From assembly GCF_001270965.1 (NCBI RefSeq), contig NZ_LGIA01000214.1, positions 1-46,006 on the forward strand: DNA of 46,006 bases. Reading direction: 5' to 3'. The notes beneath the pieces are model-generated. The model searched no databases. It had not been told where the DNA came from and saw only the letters and a program-made list of their open reading frames with translations. The stretch comes from Sunxiuqinia dokdonensis. Lineage in GTDB: Bacteria; Bacteroidota; Bacteroidia; Bacteroidales; Prolixibacteraceae. Positions 35,311 to 43,486 of this stretch are shown in pieces; the first letter of the stretch is position 1, and every line of letters begins with the position of its first letter. A program made the translations under genes and the position numbers.

Positions 35311-35697
35311 TTAGATATCATCATCATCATCATCATCGTCATCCGCATCGTCGTCGTCATCATCATCGGCTGCATTATCTTCCAAATTTTCAGCAATGTA
35401 GTCCAGCTCGGCATACTTGTCTTCGTAAATTGAACGCGACTCATCTTTTAAGGTGCCGTCATCGTCGTAGTCATCGTCATCGCTAATAATGTCTTCGGCT
35501 TGTTGGGTCGTCATTCGCACCAAATAATACTTTTCGTCTGTTTCAAACGGCAGCGCACTTACCAGCAAACCGTCCTTGTTGGTAAATGTGATCAGGTGCT
35601 GGCTGAATCCTTCAGGATACACCAACTTAATCTGTTCCTGGATTTTATTTTCCAGCTTTTCGAAATCTTTAATTACTCTTGGTTTGCTGACAGTCAT
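35311..35697 (-). CDS. Acidic protein of unknown function with poly-Asp tail
   Basis: 128 residues. The first 70 are a compact alpha/beta region (RVIKDFEKLENKIQEQIKLV, HLITFTNKDGLLVSALPFE, YYLVRMTTQQAEDI) that I know only as a conserved hypothetical family of Bacteroidota. From residue 75 the chain is very acidic and the last 22 residues are almost all Asp (DDDDD runs), coded by GAT/GAC trinucleotide repeats. The gene has a good ribosome binding site for this phylum (ACGGAGGA, 8 bp before the ATG). It is followed by a terminator and the hairpin array. Confidence 0.75.
   Translation of the reverse strand: MTVSKPRVIKDFEKLENKIQEQIKLVYPEGFSQHLITFTNKDGLLVSALPFETDEKYYLVRMTTQQAEDIISDDDDYDDDGTLKDESRSIYEDKYAELDYIAENLEDNAADDDDDDDADDDDDDDDDI
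35313..35371. repeat. Trinucleotide (ATC/GTC) microsatellite coding poly-Asp
   Basis: On the plus strand, repeated ATC with some GTC and single CGC/GGC interruptions runs through the 3' end of the acidic protein gene. Expansion or contraction stays in frame. Confidence 0.75.
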
Positions 35698-35900
35698 GGT
35701 TTTATCCTCCGTATCTTTTGCGCCCAGAAAGGCAGTTATTAGCTATTTTTTTGTGTTATAAACTTGTCGAAAAATACAAAAATGAGTCAATAAAAAAATA
35801 GGTTTGATAGCATTCCCTGTGTTTTTTTTGATTTTCATTCAGATGATTCACGACCTGTGCTTCCAGGACGGGTTTAAGTTTCTGATTGTTAGTCGTTAGT

Positions 35901-36497
35901 TTACCATTTTATTTGGCCTGTTTCTAAACGCGGCATGTTGTCTAAATCAAAAAAAACATTGATCAGGCCGATTTCCTTGAAGCTATTCAAGTCATTTTTG
36001 GTGATAGGCGCTTCGTGAATTCGACCCTCGGCAAGCAATTTCTGACGTTGGGTTCCGTGCAACAAAGGCTGGTCTGGTGTCCACCATTTTTGACCATCAA
36101 ACAATACGAGGTTGCCAATAAAGCAGTCGGTCACCAGACCTTTCTTGATAATGATGATTTCATCGGCGGGTCCACGTTGGTCGTACAGTGCTTGCAAGTT
36201 GGAACGGTCGGCGTATTTGTAGGCGTATTCAATCGAATCGTCATAAACCACCTGCAAACTTTTTATGTCTCGGGCTTGATAGGCGATGAATTCAATTGTT
36301 TCGATTGTTTCGCCATAAAGGATCCGGCATCGAAAAAGTCCGTTCCGGCAATTTTCAGGAATCACAATCACATCCTGCAAATCGATTTCAGGCAGCGAAA
36401 ACAAGTCTTTTCTGGCTTTGTTGAAGCGCCGGTTGTGCCACGGCATGTTTGCCGGCTTTCCGTTTTCAATTTTTATGGTTTCAAGCAAGAGGGACAT
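35901..36497 (-). CDS. pabC: Aminodeoxychorismate lyase-like aminotransferase (class IV)
   Basis: A 198-residue PLP enzyme of fold type IV, shorter than E. coli PabC (269). It would convert aminodeoxychorismate to p-aminobenzoate, the folate precursor, releasing pyruvate. Visible segments are the start LLETIKIENGKPANMPWHNRRF, FRCRILYGETIE, the central Lys-rich part YAYKYADRSNLQALY (candidate PLP Lys), ADEIIIIKKGLVTDCFIGNLVLFDG and QPLLHGTQRQKLL. It overlaps the pabB gene by 17 bp, in the order pabB then pabC, which supports this call. An alternative is a branched-chain or D-amino-acid aminotransferase, which the context makes less likely. Confidence 0.82.
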   Translation of the reverse strand: MSLLLETIKIENGKPANMPWHNRRFNKARKDLFSLPEIDLQDVIVIPENCRNGLFRCRILYGETIETIEFIAYQARDIKSLQVVYDDSIEYAYKYADRSNLQALYDQRGPADEIIIIKKGLVTDCFIGNLVLFDGQKWWTPDQPLLHGTQRQKLLAEGRIHEAPITKNDLNSFKEIGLINVFFDLDNMPRLETGQIKW

Positions 36498-37455
36498 AGA
36501 CTTTGTTTACTAGTTCTTCGTATTCCTGCTGGCAATTACTCTGGAAAGTAATACCACCGCCACTCTTAAAGGTCAGCTGTTCATTGTGTTGCTCAAGGTA
36601 GCGAATTAAGACACAGCTATCCAGGTTTTCTCCATCAAAAACACCAAATATGCCGGTGTAGTAGCCGCGATCGTATTTTTCGGCTTCTTTAATAATGGCT
36701 ACTGTTTTCTTTTTGGGTGCCCCGCTGATTGAACCAGCAGGCAGAAGCGTGGCAACAATACTACCCAGGTTTTGATGGTAATCAGGTGTCAGCTTCCCGG
36801 TAATTTGCGAACTCATTTGCAGCAGTTCACTCCGGTTCGACTTGATGTGGTCGAGGTAGCGGTATTTTTTTACCTGCACCTGGTCCGCCACCATGCTCAG
36901 GTCGTTTCGGATCAGATCAACAATGGTATTGTGCTCGGCCAGTTCCTTTTTATCATTTTTCAGAATGAAGGCGGCATTTTCAAGCCTTGCGTCTATGGTC
37001 CCTTTCATGGGAAAGGACGAGATTTCCTGGTTTTCAATCCGGATAAAGATTTCGGGCGAAAAACAGACAAACTCATTTTTTAGCAAGAGCTTATAAGGCG
37101 AATGGCTGGCCTGAAAAATTTCAGCAAGCGATAAACTGGTTTCGATACGGCTGGGCATGGTCAGGTTTAGTAAATAACTGTCGCCGTTGTGCAGGTGGTG
37201 CTGTACAAGCGCAAAGGCTTTTTGATAGCGGGCGTAACTCACCGGACAAACCTTCCAGCTGATTGGCCCGGTTGTTTTTTGTACGGGCTCAAAGTTGCTG
37301 TGTTTTGGCGTTTGCCAAAGCAGGTGCTGTCGGCTTTCTTCCCACTCCCAAACCCGGGCTTTCTGAAAATCGAAGTCAATCAGGAAAACGAAAGGCTTTT
37401 TCGCTTTTCCCAACTCATTCATCTTGAGTATCGTCTGTTCTTTGTTCGTTTGCAT
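36481..37455 (-). CDS. pabB: Aminodeoxychorismate synthase component I
   Basis: Chorismate-binding enzyme that aminates chorismate to aminodeoxychorismate (p-aminobenzoate/folate pathway). The 324-residue protein lacks the N-terminal part of larger homologues and begins near the core (PFVFLIDFDFQKARVW). Signatures are YLLNLTMPS, SFPMKGTIDAR, IVDLIRNDLSMV, SGAPKKKTVAIIKEAE and YYTGIFGVFDGENLDSCVLIR, with the C-terminal GGGITFQSN. I chose the ATG at 37455, since a TAnnTTTG element at 37464-37471 overlaps the longer frame. It overlaps pabC by 17 bp and is divergent from the YggS-type gene. The amidotransferase subunit (pabA) is not nearby. Confidence 0.92.
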   Translation of the reverse strand: MQTNKEQTILKMNELGKAKKPFVFLIDFDFQKARVWEWEESRQHLLWQTPKHSNFEPVQKTTGPISWKVCPVSYARYQKAFALVQHHLHNGDSYLLNLTMPSRIETSLSLAEIFQASHSPYKLLLKNEFVCFSPEIFIRIENQEISSFPMKGTIDARLENAAFILKNDKKELAEHNTIVDLIRNDLSMVADQVQVKKYRYLDHIKSNRSELLQMSSQITGKLTPDYHQNLGSIVATLLPAGSISGAPKKKTVAIIKEAEKYDRGYYTGIFGVFDGENLDSCVLIRYLEQHNEQLTFKSGGGITFQSNCQQEYEELVNKVYVPLA

Positions 37456-37463
37456 GAAGGGTG

Positions 37464-37471
37464 CAAAGATA
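37464..37471 (-). promoter_or_regulatory. -7 promoter element of pabB-pabC
   Basis: The minus strand reads TATCTTTG, 9 bp before the chosen ATG, and is nearly identical to the ahcY element (TATCTTTGCAC). Confidence 0.55.
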
Positions 37472-37558
37472 GAAAAATGCATAGCAATCCGTGATCTAAA
37501 CATTGCCGGTCAACCTGAAATATTTGGGGTTTTAGCTGGGCAATTTCCACCGCTTTTG

Positions 37559-37566
37559 TAGATTTG
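37559..37566 (+). promoter_or_regulatory. -7 promoter element of the YggS-type gene
   Basis: TAGATTTG matches TAnnTTTG. It excludes the GTG at 37566 as a start and supports the ATG at 37584. Confidence 0.5.
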
Positions 37567-37583
37567 TGGTTCAATCTGTTACT

Positions 37584-38255
37584 ATGGGAATTGCTGAAAA
37601 CATAAAACAAGTAAAGAAGGAATTGAATGAAGGTGTTTGCCTGGTGGCGGTGTCGAAAACCTGGCCGGCACAAGCCATCATGGAAGCCTACCAAACGGGA
37701 CATCGGGTGTTTGGCGAAAACAAAGTGCAGGAGTTAATTCAAAAGCAGGAAGAACTGCCGAAAGATATTGAATGGCACTTTATTGGGCACCTGCAAACTA
37801 ACAAGGTTAAATATCTGGCACCATTTATCAGCCTGATTCATGGTGTTGATTCGCTCAAACTTCTGAAAGCCATCAACAAAGAAGGACGGAAAAATAAGCG
37901 GGTAATTCCGTGTTTGTTGCAGTTTCATATTGCTGAAGAAGAAAGCAAGTTCGGGCTCAGTTTGGACGAAGCCAAAGCCTTGCTGTCCAGTCCCGATTTT
38001 GCTGCGCTGGAGTTTATTGAGCTTCGCGGAGTCATGGGCATGGCGACTTATACCGACGACTTGGATCAGGTGAAAAAGGAGTTTCTGTCGCTTAGTCAAT
38101 ATTTTCAGAACTTAAAAGAACACTACTTTCAGGATCAGGCGTCGTTTTCGGAGATTTCCATGGGCATGTCCGGCGATTATCAGTTGGCTGTCGAAGCCGG
38201 GAGTACCATGGTTCGTGTCGGGAGTAAAATCTTCGGAGAACGGGAGTATCATTGA
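37584..38255 (+). CDS. YggS/PLPBP-family pyridoxal-phosphate homeostasis protein
   Basis: A 223-residue cytosolic PLP-binding protein of the YggS/YBL036C family, which keeps vitamin B6 and amino-acid balance rather than catalysing a defined reaction. Signature parts: VAVSKTWPAQAI (Lys25, PLP Lys), RVFGENKVQELIQKQEELP, IEWHFIGHLQTNKVKYL, IHGVDSLKLLKAI, LLQFHIAEEESKFGLS, LRGVMGMATY and ISMGMSGDYQLAVEAGSTMVRVGSKIFGER. The ATG at 37584 was chosen from the promoter position. It is divergent from pabB, whose partner pabC also binds PLP. Confidence 0.93.
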   Translation: MGIAENIKQVKKELNEGVCLVAVSKTWPAQAIMEAYQTGHRVFGENKVQELIQKQEELPKDIEWHFIGHLQTNKVKYLAPFISLIHGVDSLKLLKAINKEGRKNKRVIPCLLQFHIAEEESKFGLSLDEAKALLSSPDFAALEFIELRGVMGMATYTDDLDQVKKEFLSLSQYFQNLKEHYFQDQASFSEISMGMSGDYQLAVEAGSTMVRVGSKIFGEREYH

Positions 38256-38313
38256 ATAATATCAAAACAGAGTAAATTTTTTAATATCTTCGGATCATAA
38301 AAAAAAAAGCAAA

Positions 38314-39300
38314 ATGGTGAATTTAGAGACAACATATATGGGTTTGAAATTGAAAAACCCAATTGTAGTGGCCAGTTCAGGCCTGACCAATTCAGTAGAA
38401 AAAATTAAGTCGCTCGAAGAGGCGGGGGCAGCAGCTGTTGTTATTAAATCGCTTTTTGAAGAGCAAATCAACAGCGAAGTGAGCCACTTGATTAACAAAG
38501 ATCCGCAAAACCTCTATCCCGAGGCCGAAGATTATATTTGGAACTACACCCGCAACAACTCCATCACGGCCCACCTGGAGCTGGTGAAGGCTGTCAAGAA
38601 AGCGGTGTCTATTCCCATCATTGCCAGCATCAATTGCGTCACTTCCAAAGAATGGACAAGTTTTGCCCACGATTTTGAGAAAGCCGGCGCCGATGCGCTG
38701 GAGCTTAACCTGTTTGTTGTTCCAACCGACCGGAAGCAGTCGGGCGCCGATATTGAGCAGTTGTATGTTGACGTGTTGGCGAAAGTGAAAAAGGAAGTCA
38801 ACATTCCGGTGGGCGTAAAAATCGGTTCCTACTTTTCAAACCTCCTGAATATGGTTGAAAAATTGATGGCCAATGGCGCTGCATCGGTGACCATGTTCAA
38901 CCGGTTTTATGAGCCCGACATTAACCTCGACAAGCTGGAGCTTTCTTCCTCCGAAGTGTTTAGCTCGCCAGCCGAAATGAGTCGTACGCTGCGTTGGGTT
39001 GGATTGGTGAATTCGGCGCTTCCAAAACTCGAGATCGCTGCATCAACTGGAATTCACGATGGAGCAGCGGTTGCCAAACAATTGCTGGCCGGTGCGCAGG
39101 TTGCTCAACTTTGTTCGGTGGTTTATATTGAAGGGGCACAGGTGCTTAACGGTATTCTGTCCGATCTGGAAGCCTTTATGGAAAAATGGAATTTCGAAAC
39201 CATCGATGCCTTCCGCGGACGTCTGTCTTACGCCAAACTTGAAGATCCGATGCTCTATGAGCGTGCCCAGTTTATGAAGTACTTCTCCTCTAAAAATTGA
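38314..39300 (+). CDS. Dihydroorotate dehydrogenase-like FMN protein
   Basis: A 328-residue TIM-barrel protein. The start LETTYMGLKLKNPIVVASSG and the segments PIIASINCVTSKEW, KAGADALELNLF, VPVGVKIGSYF-like (IPVGVKIGSYFSNLLN), SVTMFNRFYEPDINL and SGVY-type end (ASTGIHDGAAVAKQLLAGA) match the PyrD-like family. It differs from true DHODH: the usual GxGAIEVGT-type orotate loop is not evident, and this branch is generally annotated only as 'dihydroorotate dehydrogenase-like protein'. Whether it makes orotate is not settled by the sequence. The gene lies downstream of the YggS-type gene on the same strand, 58 bp apart. Confidence 0.83.
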   Translation: MVNLETTYMGLKLKNPIVVASSGLTNSVEKIKSLEEAGAAAVVIKSLFEEQINSEVSHLINKDPQNLYPEAEDYIWNYTRNNSITAHLELVKAVKKAVSIPIIASINCVTSKEWTSFAHDFEKAGADALELNLFVVPTDRKQSGADIEQLYVDVLAKVKKEVNIPVGVKIGSYFSNLLNMVEKLMANGAASVTMFNRFYEPDINLDKLELSSSEVFSSPAEMSRTLRWVGLVNSALPKLEIAASTGIHDGAAVAKQLLAGAQVAQLCSVVYIEGAQVLNGILSDLEAFMEKWNFETIDAFRGRLSYAKLEDPMLYERAQFMKYFSSKN

Positions 39301-39357
39301 TGATTATTCGGTGACCAAACAACCCATGACCAGTAACGAATCGCTAAACTCTGTTTT

Positions 39358-42300
39358 ATGAAAGTTAATTTGCTGGTCATTGTTTTTTTGTTTGTTAGTC
39401 AACTGGCGGTTGCTCAAACTCAGATTAGGGCATTGGAAGATGCACAGCTTGATTATTGTGGTGATCCGGTGGAAATTGGTTCACTGGTGCTGATCATCAG
39501 AGAAGATATCCCCGGGCTAAAAATCTCCATTTCCAATTACATACATGGCGAAGATCAATTGAGTTTTGCGGAAACTGAAAAGATCAAAGCGGATTGGGAT
39601 ACCAATTTAGGTTCCCTTTTTCTTACCGGCAATGCTACGGCAGCCGAATACCGGGCAGCGGTCGGGCAGGTGGAATATACCAATCTGGCGGCTTCGCCCA
39701 CAAATGGTGTTCGGTCGGTTGCAGTCACCTTGCAGGATGCCGACTACTTGCCGGCGACGGGCCACTTCTACCGGTACATAAATAAACCTGGTATCACCTG
39801 GACGGATGCAAAAGCAGAGGCGGAGTCGGCGGAGATGAAATACAATGGCTTGCAAGGCTATTTGGCAACCATTACTTCTAAAGCGGAGAATGATTTTATT
39901 CGCGACAAGGTAACCGGCTTTGGCTGGATTGGTGCGAACGATGTTGAGGTGGAAGGCGACTGGCGATGGGTAACCGGCCCGGAAGCAGGAACTCTATTCT
40001 GGCGCGGTCAGTCGAATGGACAGCGTATAAACAATCAGTATTCTTTTTGGAGCGCCGGCGAACCAAACAACTCCTATCCGCAGAGCAATGGAGGACTGGG
40101 AGAAGATTATGCCCACGTGACTCAAAATCCAGGCAGTGCGCCGGGTTCATGGAATGACTTGCGAAACGAAGGAGATGGGCCAACATCACAGTATTATAAC
40201 CCACAAGGCTATTACATCGAATATGGTGGAATGACCGGCGATCCGGATATCAGCCTTTCAGCTTCTTTCAATATCAATGTGTGGAATATTGAATTTGATA
40301 CGGAGCTGGATAAAGCTATTTGCATGAACGACGAAGTTCAGCTTAACCACGAGTTCGTTGGTTCGTACGAGTGGTTCCCAAAAGCGGGGCTTGACGATCC
40401 GTATATTTCCAATCCAATCGCCAGCCCGACAGAGACGACGGTTTACAAAGTGGTTTCGACCAATGGCAGCTGTGTTGATTCTGCCTTCTTTACGGTTGAA
40501 GTCAGATCGCTTCCCGTGGTTGATTTTGGTGGTGACCGCAACATTTGCCTGGGCGACAGCACCGAGCTCGATGCCGGGGTTCACTCCATTTACCAATGGA
40601 ATGACGGTTACGACCAGCAAAAGTTTTACACTTCCGAAGCGGGAAACTACAGCGTCCGTGTTGAAGATGAATTTGGTTGCGAAACCGAAGCCGAAGTGAG
40701 CGTCACGGTGCACGCGTATCCGGTCATCGATTTAACAGCCACGGACACTTTGTTTTGTGATGAAATGAGCGGACAGATTGCTGTTGAGGTAGACAAGGGG
40801 CAATTGACGTGGCAGCCGTTGGCTTCGGCTTTAAGTTTTTCGTCCAATTCAAACCCAAGTGAAGCCACCGCCACCGATTGGGGCACCTATAAAACGTATC
40901 TGACAGCGACCGACCAATTCGGATGTGCGACGACGGATTCACTGAATCTGAGCTTCTACAAAACCCCGAAAAGTACCTTCAGTATTGATAGTGCAGCGTG
41001 CTACGGTTATAACCTTGATGTTCTTTATACCGGTGATGGAACCTTGGAGGCCGAGTACAATTGGTTTTTCTTTGATTCAATTTACGCATCCGGAACCGGA
41101 TTGACTGAGGTGAACGTTGCGCTGGGTTTTGATAGCCGCGATAACCGGACTTTGGGCCTGATGGTGAATGAAGGGGGCTGTTTAAGCGATACTGCTTGGG
41201 AACACATCAAAGTAATTCCCAAAATGGAGATCAGTGCCCTTGATTACGACCACTGTGAACCATTCGAGGTTGAATTCAAATCGGATTCCCCGGAAGAGGT
41301 GGTGAGCTACAGTTGGACATTTGGAGATGGGGGAACCAGTGCTGCCCAAAATCCGGCTTATACTTATATGGAAGATGGCATTTTTGATGTGGGTTTGCGT
41401 ATTGTTTCGGACGAAGGTTGTGAGAATTATGGTCTGATGGAAGATCTGATCAGGGTTAACCCGGTGCCCACCGTGGAGACCTCGCTTGATCCGGATTCCT
41501 GCTTCGATCATCAGTTTGAAGTGCGCTACACGGGTACGGCCAACCCGCAGGATACTTACCACTGGGACTTGTCGGCATTGGATGCGGAAGAGCTTGTCAA
41601 TGATCCGGGAACAGGGCAGGGGCCATTTGAAGTTCAGTTGTTGAACAAGCCGCAGGCCACTATTGGTCTGCAAATTACAACAGCGTATCAATGCGAAACT
41701 GAGCAGGTATTTTTTCCGGTTAAACGCAAGCCTTGGGTGCAACTCAATGCTGATGTGCTGGAAGGTTGTTCGCCTCTGGAGGTGAACTTTCAGGCTATCG
41801 CTGAAGATCCGGTCGATGAGCTGAACTACTTCTGGAACTTTGGTCAGCAATCCGCCTACGAAGCTGAATCGGATGCGCCGTTTCGCCGTTTTGGAACGCC
41901 CGATCAGGAATTGGTCATCTCGGCCGTTGCCGTTTCGAGCCTGACCGGTTGTGCCGATACCAGCTGGCTGGCGCAGTCGGTTCGCGTTTTTCCAAAGCCC
42001 AGCGCTGCTTTTCGTCCAAATCCGCCTGAAGTCAATATCCTGGCGCCCACAATTCAGTTTGAAAACGAAAGCCAAGCCGCGAGCTCCTACTCTTGGAGTT
42101 TTGGCGACTCCATTGGATTTTCCGAAGAACACAGCCCCAGCTACAATTACACCAAATTGGGTTGGTTTGAAGTGGAATTGATTGCCGAAAATGAATTTTT
42201 TTGTGTCGATACCGTGACGCAGCTTGTTTTGATCGCCCCCGACCGGGTTTTTCCTCCCAATGCGTTCAACCCAAACAGCTCGAACCCTGAAAATCGCGTG

Positions 42301-42525
42301 TTCTTGCTTCGGCACGATGGAATTTTGGAAGAAGGCTACCACCTGCAAATCTTTAACCGCTGGGGCGAAAGGATTTACGAAGCCAGGAACGAGTTTGCTG
42401 GCTGGGATGGCAAAATGAAGAACGGACAGAATGCGCCGACCGGAGTTTATACCTGGGTGCTGGTTTATCAGGATTTTCTTGGCAAGAAACAAAGTCAGAG
42501 CGGAACGGTTACGCTGGTTTATTAG
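39358..42525 (+). CDS. Secreted lectin/PKD adhesin-like protein with type IX sorting domain
   Basis: A 1055-residue secreted protein. Signal peptide MKVNLLVIVFLFVSQLAVAQ. A C-type-lectin-like domain spans about 140-290 (GFGWIGANDVEVEGDWRWV, FWSAGEPNNS with an EPN motif, GSWNDL). After it come several Ig-like and PKD-type repeats (for example SYSWTFGDGGTSAAQNPAYT and SYSWSFGDSIGFSEEHSPSY), and the last about 85 residues are the gliding-motility-associated C-terminal (type B) sorting domain: VFPPNAFNPN, FNRWGERIYEARN, WDGKMKNGQNAPTGVYTW. It is thus exported through the type IX system and held on or released at the cell surface, likely as a carbohydrate-binding adhesin. No enzyme motif was seen. 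Confidence 0.93.
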   Translation: MKVNLLVIVFLFVSQLAVAQTQIRALEDAQLDYCGDPVEIGSLVLIIREDIPGLKISISNYIHGEDQLSFAETEKIKADWDTNLGSLFLTGNATAAEYRAAVGQVEYTNLAASPTNGVRSVAVTLQDADYLPATGHFYRYINKPGITWTDAKAEAESAEMKYNGLQGYLATITSKAENDFIRDKVTGFGWIGANDVEVEGDWRWVTGPEAGTLFWRGQSNGQRINNQYSFWSAGEPNNSYPQSNGGLGEDYAHVTQNPGSAPGSWNDLRNEGDGPTSQYYNPQGYYIEYGGMTGDPDISLSASFNINVWNIEFDTELDKAICMNDEVQLNHEFVGSYEWFPKAGLDDPYISNPIASPTETTVYKVVSTNGSCVDSAFFTVEVRSLPVVDFGGDRNICLGDSTELDAGVHSIYQWNDGYDQQKFYTSEAGNYSVRVEDEFGCETEAEVSVTVHAYPVIDLTATDTLFCDEMSGQIAVEVDKGQLTWQPLASALSFSSNSNPSEATATDWGTYKTYLTATDQFGCATTDSLNLSFYKTPKSTFSIDSAACYGYNLDVLYTGDGTLEAEYNWFFFDSIYASGTGLTEVNVALGFDSRDNRTLGLMVNEGGCLSDTAWEHIKVIPKMEISALDYDHCEPFEVEFKSDSPEEVVSYSWTFGDGGTSAAQNPAYTYMEDGIFDVGLRIVSDEGCENYGLMEDLIRVNPVPTVETSLDPDSCFDHQFEVRYTGTANPQDTYHWDLSALDAEELVNDPGTGQGPFEVQLLNKPQATIGLQITTAYQCETEQVFFPVKRKPWVQLNADVLEGCSPLEVNFQAIAEDPVDELNYFWNFGQQSAYEAESDAPFRRFGTPDQELVISAVAVSSLTGCADTSWLAQSVRVFPKPSAAFRPNPPEVNILAPTIQFENESQAASSYSWSFGDSIGFSEEHSPSYNYTKLGWFEVELIAENEFFCVDTVTQLVLIAPDRVFPPNAFNPNSSNPENRVFLLRHDGILEEGYHLQIFNRWGERIYEARNEFAGWDGKMKNGQNAPTGVYTWVLVYQDFLGKKQSQSGTVTLVY

Positions 42526-42703
42526 ATTGAACTTGCAGCGTAAAGCTGGACGTCAAGCAAAACGATGGTGCCTTTTTTTACCGTAGGCAGTTTGCGCACA
42601 ACCTGCAATCCCGATTAATTTTCTTTTCAAAAAATACTGACGGTATGGGGTGATTCGAAAAATCGAAGTAAATCATCATGCAAACAATTTTAATTGCTGA
42701 TCG

Positions 42704-42718
42704 TTCTAATTTTTAGAA
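42704..42718. promoter_or_regulatory. Short inverted repeat before the small membrane protein gene
   Basis: TTCTAA-TTT-TTAGAA lies 24-38 bp before the ATG at 42742. It may be an operator or chance AT-rich symmetry. Confidence 0.3.
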
Positions 42719-42741
42719 TGAAACTTTAAAGCATTAATAAT

Positions 42742-42951
42742 ATGGAATTTAACGAGAAAATTAAAGAGGAATTGGAAAGTCGAATCAGAAAGTTGGAAAA
42801 TTTTATTGCAGACAAAGGAATCGGTTCGAAACAGCTTAACAAAGCAAGAAATGCGCAACGCAATGTGAATATAGCTGTCTTTGTGGGCAGTTTGATTGCT
42901 ATTGGCGGAATTGGTGTGTGGGCCATGCGTCGCAACAGGAACGAAAACTAG
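42742..42951 (+). CDS. Small membrane-anchored protein of unknown function
   Basis: 69 residues. An N-terminal coiled-coil helix (EKIKEELESRIRKLENFIAD) is followed by a basic stretch (KQLNKARNAQRN) and one membrane helix (VNIAVFVGSLIAIGGIGVWA) with a charged C-terminal tail (MRRNRNEN). This suggests a bitopic inner-membrane protein with a cytoplasmic coiled coil. I do not recognise a family. The gene is preceded by a 216-bp gap and has no neighbours that tell its role. Confidence 0.6.
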   Translation: MEFNEKIKEELESRIRKLENFIADKGIGSKQLNKARNAQRNVNIAVFVGSLIAIGGIGVWAMRRNRNEN

Positions 42952-43486
42952 CCATTTATCGCATTAAAGTACCTGTGCGCCTATTTTGCCAGCCAGCCCT
43001 TGTTTTTAGGAGATTAATATCCAAGTACAAGCTCCTGTAAATGTTGTATTTACAGGAGCTTGTGTTTGGTGTGGCGAAGCTGCCGGAGCCGACAAGCAGT
43101 GTCTTTCGGTTTGCCAATGAATGGTGGTCGGGCGAGTCATCGGATTGTGTCTCTGAACAATCGACTTTTTCTTATAAAGTATTTATCTTGAGTTTATGAC
43201 GAGTGTTCCCAGTTGGGTTTGACCATAAGCACCCCTTCAATTGAAAAGTCGGGATTGACGATCAAAAAATCGTGTATGGGCAAGTTTCTTTTACCAGATG
43301 GATTTTTTGAAGCGCTATGGGGTGATCACTTTGATCGGTTTTTTTTCAATGATTCTGACCGCCTATCGCCCCCTTCACATGTGAAAAATTGTTCGATTTT
43401 GATTCTTTTGGAAAAATATCCGTCCGTAAGATGCGCGATACTTCAATGATTGCTAAATTTATGAATCATTTAATCAAACCTATACT
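42952..43486. other. 535-bp gene-poor region with a strong hairpin
   Basis: No convincing gene. The main element is the hairpin at 43027-43063. A 78-codon open frame at 43213-43449 lacks a fitting start context, composition or recognisable motif. No clear TAnnTTTG promoter is seen for the next gene (TAAATTTA at 43454-43461 is close but lacks the final G). Confidence 0.5.
43027..43063. repeat. Perfect 15-bp inverted repeat
   Basis: ACAAGCTCCTGTAAA (43027-43041) and TTTACAGGAGCTTGT (43049-43063) with a 7-nt loop TGTTGTA. There is no T-run, so it is not a standard terminator. Confidence 0.85.

Noticed and set aside
41182-42492. Long minus-strand open frame (436 codons) inside the type IX cargo gene
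   Set aside because: It is wholly antisense to a well-supported secreted protein and has no recognisable motif; it is a shadow frame produced by the codon use of the real gene.
43213-43449. 78-codon open frame in the gap before the GH78 gene
   Set aside because: No signal peptide, motif, promoter or ribosome binding site supports it, and its composition looks random.
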